Positions 25,383-32,809 are shown, numbered from the stretch's first letter. The stretch is 39,405 nt of DNA from Paranoxybacillus vitaminiphilus (GCF_003259935.1 NZ_QLMH01000022.1:1-39405); one strand, 5' to 3'. Program-made: numbers and translations. The notes: generated by a model not told the origin, from the letters alone.

Positions 25383-26246
25383 TTAATTTTTCAATAATGG
25401 TTCTACTTTATTTAAAATTCCCGCTAATTTCTCTGCGTTTTTGCCGTACATTTGTCGCGCTTCGGCATTTTCGGCTTGTAAAGCAAACAATTCAAAATCC
25501 GCCTGCACTTTTTTAATCGCTGCCAGTAAAAGCGATTTTTGCTGCGGCTGTGGCACTTGAATTTTATCATTATACAAATCAACCGTCACTTGTCCGTAAG
25601 AATCCACTTGCGCTAAAAAAACATTTTCAACAGCGATCCCTTGTTTATCCAATTCTTCTTTTAACCAGCCGCGGTTTAATCCCATCGTTGCGAGCGGCTC
25701 ATCTAAAATCATTCCATCCATAATGACTGTTTGCGGTTCTTTCATAGGAGCAGGATTTGGAAAAACATCGCCAACTGCTAACGGCTGCTTATCACGTTTT
25801 AATAAAACGCTTAAATCTCCATTTGACTCCAACGTAGCAAACTCAACATCAGCTACGCGAAACACATCCTTTTTGCGCAATTGCTCAAGCAGCTCGTCAA
25901 TTGTATATTTTTCCTTTTTTAGATTTTCCTCCATTATTTTCCCGTTCTTAATAAAAACTGTTGAATTTCCTTCAATAAAATCACGAAACTTTTTATTCTT
26001 TAATGAAATATAAGAAATGGCTACCGGAAATAATGCCCAGATAAGAATGCTTGTAATCCCTTCCGTCAGACGAATGCCTAAGTCCATTGAAAGCGTACCG
26101 GCAATATCACCGATAGTAATCCCAACAATATATTCAAAAAACGATAACTTCGATAATTGCTTTTTACCTAGCAGCTTTGTAATAATAAACAGCCCGATTA
26201 ATATACAAATGGAGCGTATCGCTACTTCTAACCATGCTGGCATCAT
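25383..26246 (-). CDS. DUF421 membrane protein fused to a DUF1657 domain (YetF-like, spoVA2 operon)
   Basis: A 287-residue protein. Three membrane segments (about 5-90; AIRSICILIGLFIITKLLG, YIVGITIGDIAGTLSMD, SILIWALFPVAISYI) and the DUF421 domain (IEGNSTVFIKNGKIMEENLK, VEFATLESNGDLSVLLKRD) are followed by a C-terminal helical hairpin from about 237. That hairpin (LLLAAIKKVQADFELFALQA) aligns with the free DUF1657 proteins at 26256 and 29157. This fused DUF421-DUF1657 form is characteristic of spoVA2mob operons, where it is linked to spore heat resistance. AAGGAG precedes the ATG. Confidence 0.9.
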   Translation of the reverse strand: MMPAWLEVAIRSICILIGLFIITKLLGKKQLSKLSFFEYIVGITIGDIAGTLSMDLGIRLTEGITSILIWALFPVAISYISLKNKKFRDFIEGNSTVFIKNGKIMEENLKKEKYTIDELLEQLRKKDVFRVADVEFATLESNGDLSVLLKRDKQPLAVGDVFPNPAPMKEPQTVIMDGMILDEPLATMGLNRGWLKEELDKQGIAVENVFLAQVDSYGQVTVDLYNDKIQVPQPQQKSLLLAAIKKVQADFELFALQAENAEARQMYGKNAEKLAGILNKVEPLLKN

Positions 26247-26255
26247 TTCTACTCC

Positions 26256-26462
26256 TTACATTCCATTGTATTGTGGTTCTTCCCGTTCCAATTGGCCAAT
26301 TCTTTGCTTCAAATCGGCAATGATTTCTTCCGTTATGATCATCGCCTCATGAAACTCCCGCTGTGAGCGCTCATCCGTTGAAATAAGCGCAAAATTTTGC
26401 AGTCCGGCGTGGATGCTCTTTAAACTGGCCAAACTTTGTTTAACTTGTGAACCGATCGTCAT
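26256..26462 (-). CDS. DUF1657 protein, second copy
   Basis: A 68-residue helical-hairpin protein, MTIGSQVKQSLASLKSIHAG then the FAL motif. It shares SQVKQ-(T/S)-LA-(G/S)-LK, FAL and a terminal EEPQY motif with the copy at 29157. It sits directly between spoVAE and the DUF421-DUF1657 gene. DUF1657 proteins are associated with SpoVA channels in heat-resistant spores; their molecular role is unknown. Confidence 0.88.
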   Translation of the reverse strand: MTIGSQVKQSLASLKSIHAGLQNFALISTDERSQREFHEAMIITEEIIADLKQRIGQLEREEPQYNGM

Positions 26463-26476
26463 CTCTTACCACCCAC

Positions 26477-26833
26477 TTATCCTTTCGGTTTAAATAATAA
26501 AGCTCCAATAAAGCCAAATATAATCGCAGCAGAAATTCCCGAGCTTGTCACTTCAAACATTCCGGTCAATACGCCAATGATTCCGTGTTTTTCTGCTTCT
26601 TGAAGCGCACCGTGAACGAGGGAATTTCCGAAGCTTGTAATCGGTATCGTTGCACCTGCTCCTGCAAAGTCAATCAACGGCTCATAAAGTCCGAACCCGT
26701 CCAAAATGGCACCAATCACAACAAGAGTGCTAAGCGTGTGCCCTGGAGTTAATTTAAAAACGTCAAACATCATTTGCCCGATTGTACAAATAATACCGCC
26801 AACAACAAATGCCCAAAAAAACATCGACATCAT
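26477..26833 (-). CDS. spoVAE: SpoVAE (SpoVAEb) channel protein of the spoVA2-type operon
   Basis: A 118-residue integral membrane protein with four hydrophobic segments: [39 protein letters not shown], the [20 protein letters not shown] loop, and [15 protein letters not shown]. It belongs to the SpoVAC/SpoVAE family, parts of the dipicolinic-acid channel in the inner spore membrane. The start overlaps the spoVAD stop by 4 bases with GGAGGTGA 8 bases upstream. It is the short SpoVAEb form, as in spoVA2mob operons. Confidence 0.9.
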   Translation of the reverse strand: MMSMFFWAFVVGGIICTIGQMMFDVFKLTPGHTLSTLVVIGAILDGFGLYEPLIDFAGAGATIPITSFGNSLVHGALQEAEKHGIIGVLTGMFEVTSSGISAAIIFGFIGALLFKPKG

Positions 26834-27846
26834 ATGTCGTCACCTCCATACTCAATCGCTACCGCATGAGCAATGCATGGGATTGTTTCATTTTGTTGAA
26901 ACGTTAATGGTGATAGTAGCGCGCCTGTTGCGACAACGAGAATCCGCTTTAATTCTCCCCGTTTCATGCGGTTCAGCAAATGTCCATACACAACGGTAGC
27001 GGAACAACCGGCGCCGCTTCCCCCCGATAAAACAGGCTGGCCTTCACGATAAATCATAAGGCCGCAATCTTGATAACGTTCATCTTCTATAGAGAGTCCA
27101 TTTTTTTTCATAAGATCTAATGAAACTTCTCTGCCGATATGCCCTAAATCTCCAGTGACAATCATGTCATAATAAGAAGGATCTATCTGTAAATCACGTA
27201 AATGTGCTTCAATCGTATCAACAGCAGCCGGCGCCATTGCTCCCCCCATATTGAATGGGTCGGTTAATCCCATATCGACTACTCTTCCGATCGTTGCTGC
27301 CGTAACGCGTGGTCCATTGCCTTGATTGCTTAACAAGGCCACTCCTGCTCCTGTCACCGTCCATTGTGCCGTTGGCGGCTTCTGTCCACCGTACTCCGTT
27401 GGATAACGAAATTGCTTTTCAACAGCGGTGTTATGGCTTGCCGCTCCTGTTAGCACATATTGTGCCCCACCGTAGTTGACAATAAACGCACTTAATGCCA
27501 AACCTTCCATTGATGTTGAGCAGGCACCAAACACTCCGAGATACGGTGCTCCAATCGTTCTTGCCGCAAAGCTTGATGGCGTAATTTGATTGATCAAATC
27601 TCCAGCAATAATAAACTGAACTTTTTCCTTTTCAATTCCCGCTTTCTCCATTGCCTTAAAAAACGCTTCTTCGAATAATACTTTGTGCGCCTTTTCATAC
27701 GAATCTTCGCCAAGCCAAAGGTCTTCGTGCAATAAATCAAAATCATCAGCAAGTTTTCCGTTTGCCTCAAATGGTCCGCCAACGGTTGCCGTAGAGACAA
27801 TGACCGGTTTATTTTCGAACACCCAACTTCGGTGGCCCTTCATCAT
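26830..27846 (-). CDS. spoVAD: SpoVAD, DPA-binding protein of the spoVA2-type operon
   Basis: A thiolase-fold protein of about 338 residues with no membrane segments. The [15 protein letters not shown] segment carries the former thiolase cysteine, and the typical stretches [16 protein letters not shown] and [15 protein letters not shown] are present, as in all SpoVAD proteins. In B. subtilis SpoVAD binds dipicolinic acid on the inner spore membrane. I start it at the ATG at 27846, which overlaps the spoVAC stop by four bases; in-frame codons upstream to 27861 have no ribosome site of their own. Confidence 0.93.
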   Translation of the reverse strand: MMKGHRSWVFENKPVIVSTATVGGPFEANGKLADDFDLLHEDLWLGEDSYEKAHKVLFEEAFFKAMEKAGIEKEKVQFIIAGDLINQITPSSFAARTIGAPYLGVFGACSTSMEGLALSAFIVNYGGAQYVLTGAASHNTAVEKQFRYPTEYGGQKPPTAQWTVTGAGVALLSNQGNGPRVTAATIGRVVDMGLTDPFNMGGAMAPAAVDTIEAHLRDLQIDPSYYDMIVTGDLGHIGREVSLDLMKKNGLSIEDERYQDCGLMIYREGQPVLSGGSGAGCSATVVYGHLLNRMKRGELKRILVVATGALLSPLTFQQNETIPCIAHAVAIEYGGDDI

Positions 27847-28325
27847 CCTAACCCACCCCACTGTATAAGAATCGTTTTCACTAAGGCGACGACAAATGCC
27901 GCAAACGTACCGAACAAAATGACAGAACCGGCCAGCTTAAACATATTGGCGCCTACTCCTAACACAAATCCTTCCGTTCGATGTTCAATGGCTGCAGAAA
28001 TGACGGCATTGCCAAACCCTGTTACGGGAACCGCGCTTCCTGCACCGGCAAATTGAGCGATACGGTCATATACGCCTATTCCAGTCAAAATCATGGAAAT
28101 AAAGACCATTGTCGCCACCGTTGGATTCCCTACTGTTTGCTCGGTAAAATCAAAAAAGTACATATAAAAATAGGAAACCGCTTGACCAATCACACAAATA
28201 AGCCCTCCCACTAAAAATGCGCGAACACAGTTTTTGAATAAAGGACGTTTTGTTTCCCTCTCTTTTTCAAATAAATGATACTCTTGTTGGACGGGAGTAA
28301 GATTCTTTCTTTTTTCATTTGCCAT
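27843..28325 (-). CDS. spoVAC: SpoVAC, mechanosensitive channel subunit of the spoVA2-type operon
   Basis: A 160-residue membrane protein. The family opening LTPVQQEYHLFEKERETKRP precedes four to five hydrophobic segments (AFLVGGLICVIGQAVSYFYM, VATMVFISMILTGIGVYD, GAGSAVPVTGFGNAVISAA, VILFGTFAAFVVALVK). It forms the channel that lets dipicolinic acid pass during sporulation and germination. It is translated from its own GAGGTGATG site and is coupled to spoVAD at its end. Confidence 0.93.
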   Translation of the reverse strand: MANEKRKNLTPVQQEYHLFEKERETKRPLFKNCVRAFLVGGLICVIGQAVSYFYMYFFDFTEQTVGNPTVATMVFISMILTGIGVYDRIAQFAGAGSAVPVTGFGNAVISAAIEHRTEGFVLGVGANMFKLAGSVILFGTFAAFVVALVKTILIQWGGLG

Positions 28326-28339
28326 ATCATCACCTCTTT

Positions 28340-28807
28340 CTAAGTGAGTTCATTACTCAGTTTTTCTAATTTTTTAATTTGTTTATTGACTTCTTTCTCG
28401 TTTATTCCATCTTTACTTAATTTTCTTTTTAGTTCTTCTGTTTTCCAAAACAACTTCATATCGCTGGAAATGATGACGTCATAATCCGGGAATAAGTTCT
28501 CAAGCTCTTCTTTTACCTCTTTCTCAATTTGCTTCATGCGAAACCGTTGTAAATGTTTAACTTGATACGCTAATAAAAGCTTTTTCTTTGTATTAACGGC
28601 AACAACATCCTTTACCTCACGCTTTTGACTTATCCTTTGAACAGCCTGCTTAGCGGCAGTTTGATTAAGATGGGCATCCGCTGTTTCCTTTGTACTTGTT
28701 CTTGTTATATTAAAATTTTGTAATGACTGCTGTTGATTCTCTTTTTCCTTCGCACAACCGAAAAGTATGCTAAATATGAATAAAACCAGGAAAAGTTTTT
28801 TCAGCAT
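28340..28807 (-). CDS. YhcN/YlaJ-type spore lipoprotein
   Basis: A 155-residue protein with a short signal peptide and lipobox LFGC at residues 14-17 (MLKKLFLVLFIFSILFGCAK), so it is a lipoprotein. After a spacer comes the YhcN/YlaJ domain (AAKQAVQRISQKREVKDVVAV, then KLLLAYQVKHLQRFRMKQIE), which in spore formers lies on the inner membrane or cortex. It is placed 14 bases before spoVAC, the position of the YhcN/YlaJ gene in spoVA2mob operons. Confidence 0.85.
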   Translation of the reverse strand: MLKKLFLVLFIFSILFGCAKEKENQQQSLQNFNITRTSTKETADAHLNQTAAKQAVQRISQKREVKDVVAVNTKKKLLLAYQVKHLQRFRMKQIEKEVKEELENLFPDYDVIISSDMKLFWKTEELKRKLSKDGINEKEVNKQIKKLEKLSNELT

Positions 28808-28838
28808 TGTTCATCAGTCCTTATGTAAGTTTGTTTGA

Positions 28839-28965
28839 AAAGAGGCTGTCTCATAAGGGTCTGAACCTCACGCGAGTTTTACAATATATCGTTCATTTCT
28901 CCCATGTGATGTCCTATATATTGTGTTGTGGGGTCTGACCCTGGGCTTTTGGGACAGCCTCTTTC
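28839..28965. repeat. Palindromic repeat family 1, copy H (long form)
   Basis: AAAAGAGGCTGTCTCATAAG and GGGTCTGACCCTGGGC plus TTTTGGGACAGCCTCTTT form the arms. Inner ACAATATAT and ATATATTGTG pair, and a centre like TTCATTTCTCCCATGTGATGTCC is conserved with copy J. It lies inside the spoVA2-type operon between the first DUF1657 gene and the lipoprotein gene, where it could reduce read-through. Confidence 0.8.
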
Positions 28966-29158
28966 TGCCTCCGCTTTTCTTTTTGTCTAGCTCGCCTCGC
29001 AACGTGTCAACTGCTTGAATAGCATCTTCGCTGACATGCGCCGAGTAATCGCAGGCGCAGCTTCTGGAAAATAACCTTCCCCCTCGATGTGACAAGCACC
29101 TCTGCGGGTGAAGAACATTTGCCCATCGCGGCTAAGCAGGATGCTTCCGCTTTTCTTT
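28966..29158. repeat. Structured repeat family 2, copy R1
   Basis: About 190 bases. From CGCTTTTCTTTTTGTCTAGC through to the GGAAAATAACCTTC segment it is almost identical to copy R2 (38990-39184). A hairpin TGCGCC/GGCGCA and the long stem with the AAC/AAC internal loop (GGAAAAT-AAC-CTTC ... GAAG-AAC-ATTTGCC) are visible. It abuts family-1 copy H on one side and the stop codon of the DUF1657 gene on the other. No protein is encoded; open frames across it are artefacts of the repeat. Confidence 0.8.
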
Positions 29159-29360
29159 ATTGTTTATATTGTGGTTCTTCGTTCTCGATTTCTTGCATGC
29201 GCGGGGTAACTAAATCAACAATTGCTTGCGCCTGCTTTGCGGCTTGTTGATAAAGCTGCTTTGCTGACTGGTTTTCTGTTTGCAATGCAAACGTTTCAAA
29301 ACTTGCCTGTGCTGCTTTTAAACCAGCTAATGTTTGTTTTACCTGGCTTGCTACTGTCAT
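29157..29360 (-). CDS. DUF1657 protein, first gene of the spoVA2-type operon
   Basis: A 67-residue helical-hairpin protein (MTVASQVKQTLAGLKAAQAS, FETFALQTENQSAKQLYQQA, ending EEPQYKQ). AGGAGGTC precedes the ATG. It is the paralogue of 26256-26462 and of the C-terminal domain of 25383-26246. It leads the operon, but two structured repeats (28839-29158) stand between it and the lipoprotein gene. A forespore sigma-G promoter would be expected upstream; I could not identify one with confidence. Confidence 0.88.
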   Translation of the reverse strand: MTVASQVKQTLAGLKAAQASFETFALQTENQSAKQLYQQAAKQAQAIVDLVTPRMQEIENEEPQYKQ

Positions 29361-29438
29361 CTTGTTGACCTCCTAAATTTTCGTTACAATTTTATGTTGT
29401 ATTTTTTATGAAAAAATATAATAACAATTTTTTACATA

Positions 29439-29487
29439 AAAAAGCCGTCTCAAAAACAAAGGGACAGGCCCTTTATGAGACAGCCTT
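29439..29487 (-). terminator. Terminator of the holin-like gene (copy I)
   Basis: On the minus strand AAGGCTGTCTCA pairs with TGAGACGGCTT around GGGCCTGTCCC, followed by TTTTTTATG. It is 7 bases after the stop. Confidence 0.8.
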
Positions 29488-29494
29488 AACAAAT

Positions 29495-29704
29495 TTATTT
29501 TTTATTTTCTTTATCTGTTTTATCTGAATAACCCGTTCCTATTGAAGGGTTGTTAAGAATGCCGGCCATAACGAGAATGCTTAAAACAGCGTTATATATC
29601 TTTTCGTATTGTCCGAAATCAATATCTGCTCCAAATGTTTGGATAAGAATGACGACAAAAGAACCGATACTGACCCACAACCCGTAATTTTTAAAACGCT
29701 CCAT
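29495..29704 (-). CDS. Small holin-like membrane protein
   Basis: A 69-residue protein. Two hydrophobic segments (LWVSIGSFVVILIQTFGA and YNAVLSILVMAGILNN) flank a GADIDFGQYEKI turn, and the tail GILNNPSIGTGYSD has the NNP-x-x-G-x-GYSD ending I associate with Hol44/phi-LC3-like holins. The ATG at 29704 is chosen for its GAGGGGG site. No other phage genes are near, so it may be a domesticated chromosomal copy with a spore or cell-envelope role. Confidence 0.6.
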   Translation of the reverse strand: MERFKNYGLWVSIGSFVVILIQTFGADIDFGQYEKIYNAVLSILVMAGILNNPSIGTGYSDKTDKENKK

Positions 29705-29838
29705 AAAAAATCCCCCTCTCATTTTTCAAAATTCTCTTTCGTTAATAGCGATTGAAAGGGTTTTTACTCTTATTGCTGCAAAACACTACTTAGGAAAATC
29801 ACATTACAAATTCCTTAAACACCACATTTATAAAGAAA

Positions 29839-30060
29839 CTAAATCCAAGAAAACGGATTTCTCCGCTTATCGTCGTCGTCAACTTCTTCTATCGCTGTGT
29901 CATCTTGTATGTCCTCTGCTGCTTCTAATTCAGGACGATTTGCTCTTCCGAACATCCAAGGATCAAACGGACGTCTTTTCGGAATAATTACGACATCATC
30001 TGCATGAACAATCAGCTTATCAACATGAACCACACGTGATTTATGTTTTTTTTCCGACAT
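29839..30060 (-). CDS. Small hypothetical protein with a sigma-K promoter
   Basis: A 73-residue protein. A basic N-terminal half contains VHVDKLIVHADDVVIIPKRR and a FDPWMFG motif; the tail is strongly acidic (EAAEDIQDDTAIEEVDDDDK). AAGGAGG precedes the ATG at 30060. The sigma-K promoter just upstream and the neighbouring coat-type genes argue for a spore outer-layer protein. I do not recognise a family. Confidence 0.7.
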   Translation of the reverse strand: MSEKKHKSRVVHVDKLIVHADDVVIIPKRRPFDPWMFGRANRPELEAAEDIQDDTAIEEVDDDDKRRNPFSWI

Positions 30061-30099
30061 TGATATTACCTCCTTAATTGAATAGCCTATCCGCACTGT

Positions 30100-30127
30100 T
30101 AGACTATGCACATGTTCGTTTTTTTGT
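30100..30127 (-). promoter_or_regulatory. Sigma-K-type promoter of the 73-residue protein gene
   Basis: AC followed after 17 bases by CATAGTCTA on the minus strand, about 40 bases before the start. It agrees with the mAC-N16/17-CATANNNTA pattern at all positions. Confidence 0.7.
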
Positions 30128-30142
30128 ATAGGCGTTTTTCAT

Positions 30143-30174
30143 AAAAAAGAGATTATCTTGTTCGATAATCTCTT
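30143..30174 (-). terminator. Terminator of the 40-residue protein gene
   Basis: AAGAGATTATC/GATAATCTCTT form an 11-bp stem with a GAACAA loop, followed on the minus strand by TTTT; it is about 20 bases after the stop. Confidence 0.85.
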
Positions 30175-30191
30175 GTAAGTAAATCCAATTC

Positions 30192-30314
30192 TTATTTTCT
30201 CTTTGCTTTTTTCCCGCAACCACATCCTCCGGTTTTCTTGACAGTTGCAGAAGGCGCAGAGTCGAATTTCGTGTTTCTTGCCATTTGTAAAACGATAGGC
30301 TTTTTTTGTGCCAA
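30192..30314 (-). CDS. Small basic protein with a Cys-Gly-Cys motif
   Basis: A 40-residue protein starting at TTG behind AGGAGGGGGAG. It begins MAQKKPIVLQMARNTKFDSA, and the C-terminus is GGCGCGKKAKRK. A terminator follows and a sigma-K-like -10 box (30349-30357) precedes it. The two cysteines could form crosslinks in the spore coat. It is too short to place in a family. The start could also be the internal ATG at codon 11. Confidence 0.65.
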   Translation of the reverse strand: MAQKKPIVLQMARNTKFDSAPSATVKKTGGCGCGKKAKRK

Positions 30315-30348
30315 CAGCTCCCCCTCCTAATCATTTAGAAATTACTAA

Positions 30349-30357
30349 TATCTTATG
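30349..30357 (-). promoter_or_regulatory. Sigma-K-like -10 box
   Basis: CATAAGATA on the minus strand fits CATANNNTA exactly; at the -35 position only a weak GCA is found. It lies 35 bases upstream of the 40-residue gene. Confidence 0.45.
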
Positions 30358-30401
30358 AGGGAAAGAGACGATTTGCTCCGGCATTCGTTCTATAATTTTC
30401 T

Positions 30402-30851
30402 TTATTCATCTCCATCATCAAAGGAAAAGGAACTTGATGCCGAATGAGGGTTCGGATCTATTGGGACAGAAGGCGAAACAATCGCATTTTGTTGCTTTAA
30501 CGTGCGAATAAACCACGAATCTGAATTTGTTTCTTCCTCTACTTGCTTTTTCAGTTCTGCTAAACGCCTTTCAAGTTCCTCCTTTTCTTTCTTTACTTGT
30601 TTTAATTGTTTATATCTTTCCTCACTTTGAAACGCCAATTCTTTAAGAAGAACATTTTCCGCTTTCGCTTCATGGAGCCTGTTTGTTAAAGCTTCTAATT
30701 CCTCTTTCAAATATTCATTTTCTTTTACTAATGACACCATGTCGTTTTTTTCATACTGTTGCAATTTCGCTTTGCAACGCGACAGCTCAGACTGATAATA
30801 AATGAGTTTCTGTTTTAACATCGCCACATTCTCTGCTTGTTTTTGTTTCAC
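30402..30851 (-). CDS. Coiled-coil protein, spore-associated candidate
   Basis: A 149-residue protein, GTG start behind GGGAGG. A continuous heptad-type coiled coil covers about residues 8-112 (LKQKLIYYQSELSRCKAKL to RRLAELKKQVEEE). A Ser/Pro-rich tail (PSVPIDPNPHSASSSFSF, then DDGDE) follows. Its opening (MKQ... LKQKLIYYQSELSR) is similar to that of the protein at 31987 (LQQKMIHYRSEIAS), so the two are paralogues, on either side of and divergent from the 238-residue gene. No family name is recognised. Confidence 0.75.
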   Translation of the reverse strand: MKQKQAENVAMLKQKLIYYQSELSRCKAKLQQYEKNDMVSLVKENEYLKEELEALTNRLHEAKAENVLLKELAFQSEERYKQLKQVKKEKEELERRLAELKKQVEEETNSDSWFIRTLKQQNAIVSPSVPIDPNPHSASSSFSFDDGDE

Positions 30852-30960
30852 TTGTGGATCCTCCCATCAAAAAAATCATTCCTCCTAATACATACAAATT
30901 CAAATATTCACTCATTTATGACATATAAACTAAAAAATAAAATTCCGCTTTTATCACAGC

Positions 30961-30987
30961 ACACTTACCCAGTTTTTTCATACTATA
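30961..30987 (+). promoter_or_regulatory. Sigma-K-type promoter of the 238-residue protein gene
   Basis: ACAC at the start, 16 bases, then CATACTATA, a perfect match to the mAC-N16-CATANNNTA pattern. The leader (about 75 bases) contains CCCGC...GCGGG, a possible stem, before AGGAGG. Confidence 0.75.
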
Positions 30988-31068
30988 CAGTAGTCCCAAT
31001 ACCCGCAAGGCAATAATATTTTTATATTTGGTTTCGCGGGGAAAAATTTTAAACAGGAGGAAAGAGTT

Positions 31069-31785
31069 ATGAGTCACTCTCATCATAAAGAGAAAGTATG
31101 TATTAAAACTCGTAAAGTGTACGACTGGGTTACTCGTCAAGTGGATGTACCATTAAAAAGCTTCTCTGATAGAGACTTAGAATCCATTTTTCCAGATAGC
31201 AAATGCCACAGACACGATAAAAAGGTTTGTGAATTTTTCACTTCACACGGTTTTAACCCAGAAGATTTCACGATTAGATGTTTCTTAACGGATGAAGATG
31301 GACATCGAATCGACCCAGTAGTCGATAACGATGCATTAATTTGTCAAGAAATCATCCAGCCAGATGGCCGTCAACCGGTGCGGATTACCCTTCCTTCAGG
31401 GGAAAAAGTTACGCTTCAAAAAGTGAAGGCACTAGTTAAAGGGCATGTTGTTGTACAAATTCTTGACGCAAACGGGCATGTTGTATGTGAATCAAAGGCC
31501 ATTCCATTTGCGACAGCGCAAACATTTATCTTGTGTGCACCTGAAGGTACTATGCTAGACTGCCACATCTCTTTCTTCGAATGTGACGCCAGCTTAGTCT
31601 GCACAGACAATTTCTCACAACTTGATGTTTCCATTACTTTATGCCTTGAAGTGCAAATGGAAGCAGATGTAAAAATCGAAGTAGAAGCCCGTTTCTGCAA
31701 ACCGCGTGAAGAAATTTTAGAAGCCACACTTTGCCCGACGGATAAGTTCCCGCCTCAATGTCCTGAAGTATTCCCGGCTCACTAA
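31069..31785 (+). CDS. Probable spore-surface protein (238 residues)
   Basis: A soluble, Cys- and His-rich protein (opening MSHSHHKEKVCIKTRKVYDW) with about 12 cysteines and alternating beta-type sequence through the middle. Segments include LEVQMEADVKIEVEARFCK and, at the end, CPTDKFPPQCPEVFPAH. No signal peptide or membrane segment. A sigma-K promoter upstream points to mother-cell expression late in sporulation, and the cysteine content fits a crosslinked coat or exosporium layer. A KVYDWV motif occurs near the start of several Bacillus spore-surface proteins as I recall, but I cannot assign a named family. It is flanked by two paralogous coiled-coil genes. Confidence 0.7.
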   Translation: MSHSHHKEKVCIKTRKVYDWVTRQVDVPLKSFSDRDLESIFPDSKCHRHDKKVCEFFTSHGFNPEDFTIRCFLTDEDGHRIDPVVDNDALICQEIIQPDGRQPVRITLPSGEKVTLQKVKALVKGHVVVQILDANGHVVCESKAIPFATAQTFILCAPEGTMLDCHISFFECDASLVCTDNFSQLDVSITLCLEVQMEADVKIEVEARFCKPREEILEATLCPTDKFPPQCPEVFPAH

Positions 31786-31802
31786 ATTCACTTGACGAGT
31801 TC

Positions 31803-31931
31803 GCGGCTGACCCGAAAGCAAAGTGTCAGATCCCCAACAACGACACAATATACCGGACATCATATTGGATACATGAACAATATATTGTGAAATGCACGGG
31901 GGCAGACACTTTATGGATCAGCCTCCTTTTT
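31803..31931. repeat. Palindromic repeat family 1, copy J (long, reversed orientation)
   Basis: The ends GCGGCTGACCCGAAAGCAAA and CACTTTATGGATCAGCCTCC are the family-1 arms in the opposite orientation to copy H; the inner CACAATATA/TATATTGTG stem and the centre GGACATCATATTGGATACAT match the others. It lies 18 bases after the stop of the 238-residue gene. Confidence 0.8.
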
Positions 31932-31986
31932 TGTTTTACAAATTTATTTCTTTACATATACATGAAAGCAAAGAGGGGTGAGAAAA

Positions 31987-32778
31987 GTGAAGCAGCACCG
32001 CACAACTACGGACCAGCAAATTCAGCTGCAACAAAAAATGATTCACTATCGTTCAGAAATAGCAAGTTATAAAAATAAACTAAAAGCATTAGAAGCAGAG
32101 TTAAAAAAAGAAACACTCCGAAATCAATATTTACAAAAAAAGTTACATCATATTCAAACTGATAATATTGAGCAATATGAAAAAAAGATTGCAGACCTGG
32201 AAAATCAACTGCTGTCATATGAAGTGGCCTTAGAGGAAGAAAAAACACAATTTAGCGAACTGAAAAAAAATTTATATTTACAAAAAGAGCAGCAGCATTC
32301 ACAACCAATCATAAAGCTCCAATCATTTTTTAATTATTCATTTTTCTTTCCTGAAACAAATGAAGATGATTTGTTAATATTCGGAAATTTTATGATAGAT
32401 AATATTGGAACAGAGCCTCTACATGAGCCTATGATATGCATTCGTATAAAACCGATTCATGCGGGAAAACTGAGTGGAAAAATTTCAACAAAACAAGTGA
32501 AAATGGAAGAAAACTTCTTGTTATCTGAACATTCCTCTACGGAGTGGACATTTGTTCATGAAAATTGGAGAGAGAGCATAAAAAATAATGGTGAGTATTG
32601 GCTGAAGCCTTTGCATCATTCAACACTAGCGCCATGCAAGGTGTTACAGTTCCATAATTTTGAAATTCGCGCAAGAAAAACGGATGATGAAAATGCTTTA
32701 GTTGTTGAAGGTTATGTTTACTGCAAAGAGCTCCCAAAAGGAATTCCATCATTAAACAATATTATCGTCAACTGGTAG
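31987..32778 (+). CDS. Coiled-coil protein with a C-terminal beta-rich domain
   Basis: 263 residues, GTG start behind GGGGTGA. The first about 90 residues are coiled coil (LKALEAELKKETLRNQYLQK; IADLENQLLSYEVALEEEK). The rest (from about 95) is a beta-type domain with aromatic residues (IIKLQSFFNYSFFFPETNED; CIRIKPIHAGKLSGKISTK; WTFVHENWRESIKNNGEYW) unlike any family I know. Its N-terminus is paralogous to 30402-30851. Family, partner and location are unknown; the neighbours suggest the spore. Confidence 0.72.
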   Translation: MKQHRTTTDQQIQLQQKMIHYRSEIASYKNKLKALEAELKKETLRNQYLQKKLHHIQTDNIEQYEKKIADLENQLLSYEVALEEEKTQFSELKKNLYLQKEQQHSQPIIKLQSFFNYSFFFPETNEDDLLIFGNFMIDNIGTEPLHEPMICIRIKPIHAGKLSGKISTKQVKMEENFLLSEHSSTEWTFVHENWRESIKNNGEYWLKPLHHSTLAPCKVLQFHNFEIRARKTDDENALVVEGYVYCKELPKGIPSLNNIIVNW

Positions 32779-32809
32779 ACGTGAATCACTTTTAGATTTA
32801 ATGCAAAAC

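Noticed and set aside
29361-29440. Sigma-G promoter upstream of the spoVA2-type operon
   Set aside because: Only weak CATAAAA boxes without a -35 at the right distance; too A/T-rich to decide by eye.
29495-29704. Holin-like gene as evidence of a prophage
   Set aside because: No other phage gene is present in the neighbourhood; flanking genes are sporulation genes.
30104-30334. 76-residue minus-strand frame
   Set aside because: Overlaps the better supported 40-residue gene, its terminator and a sigma-K promoter, in another frame.
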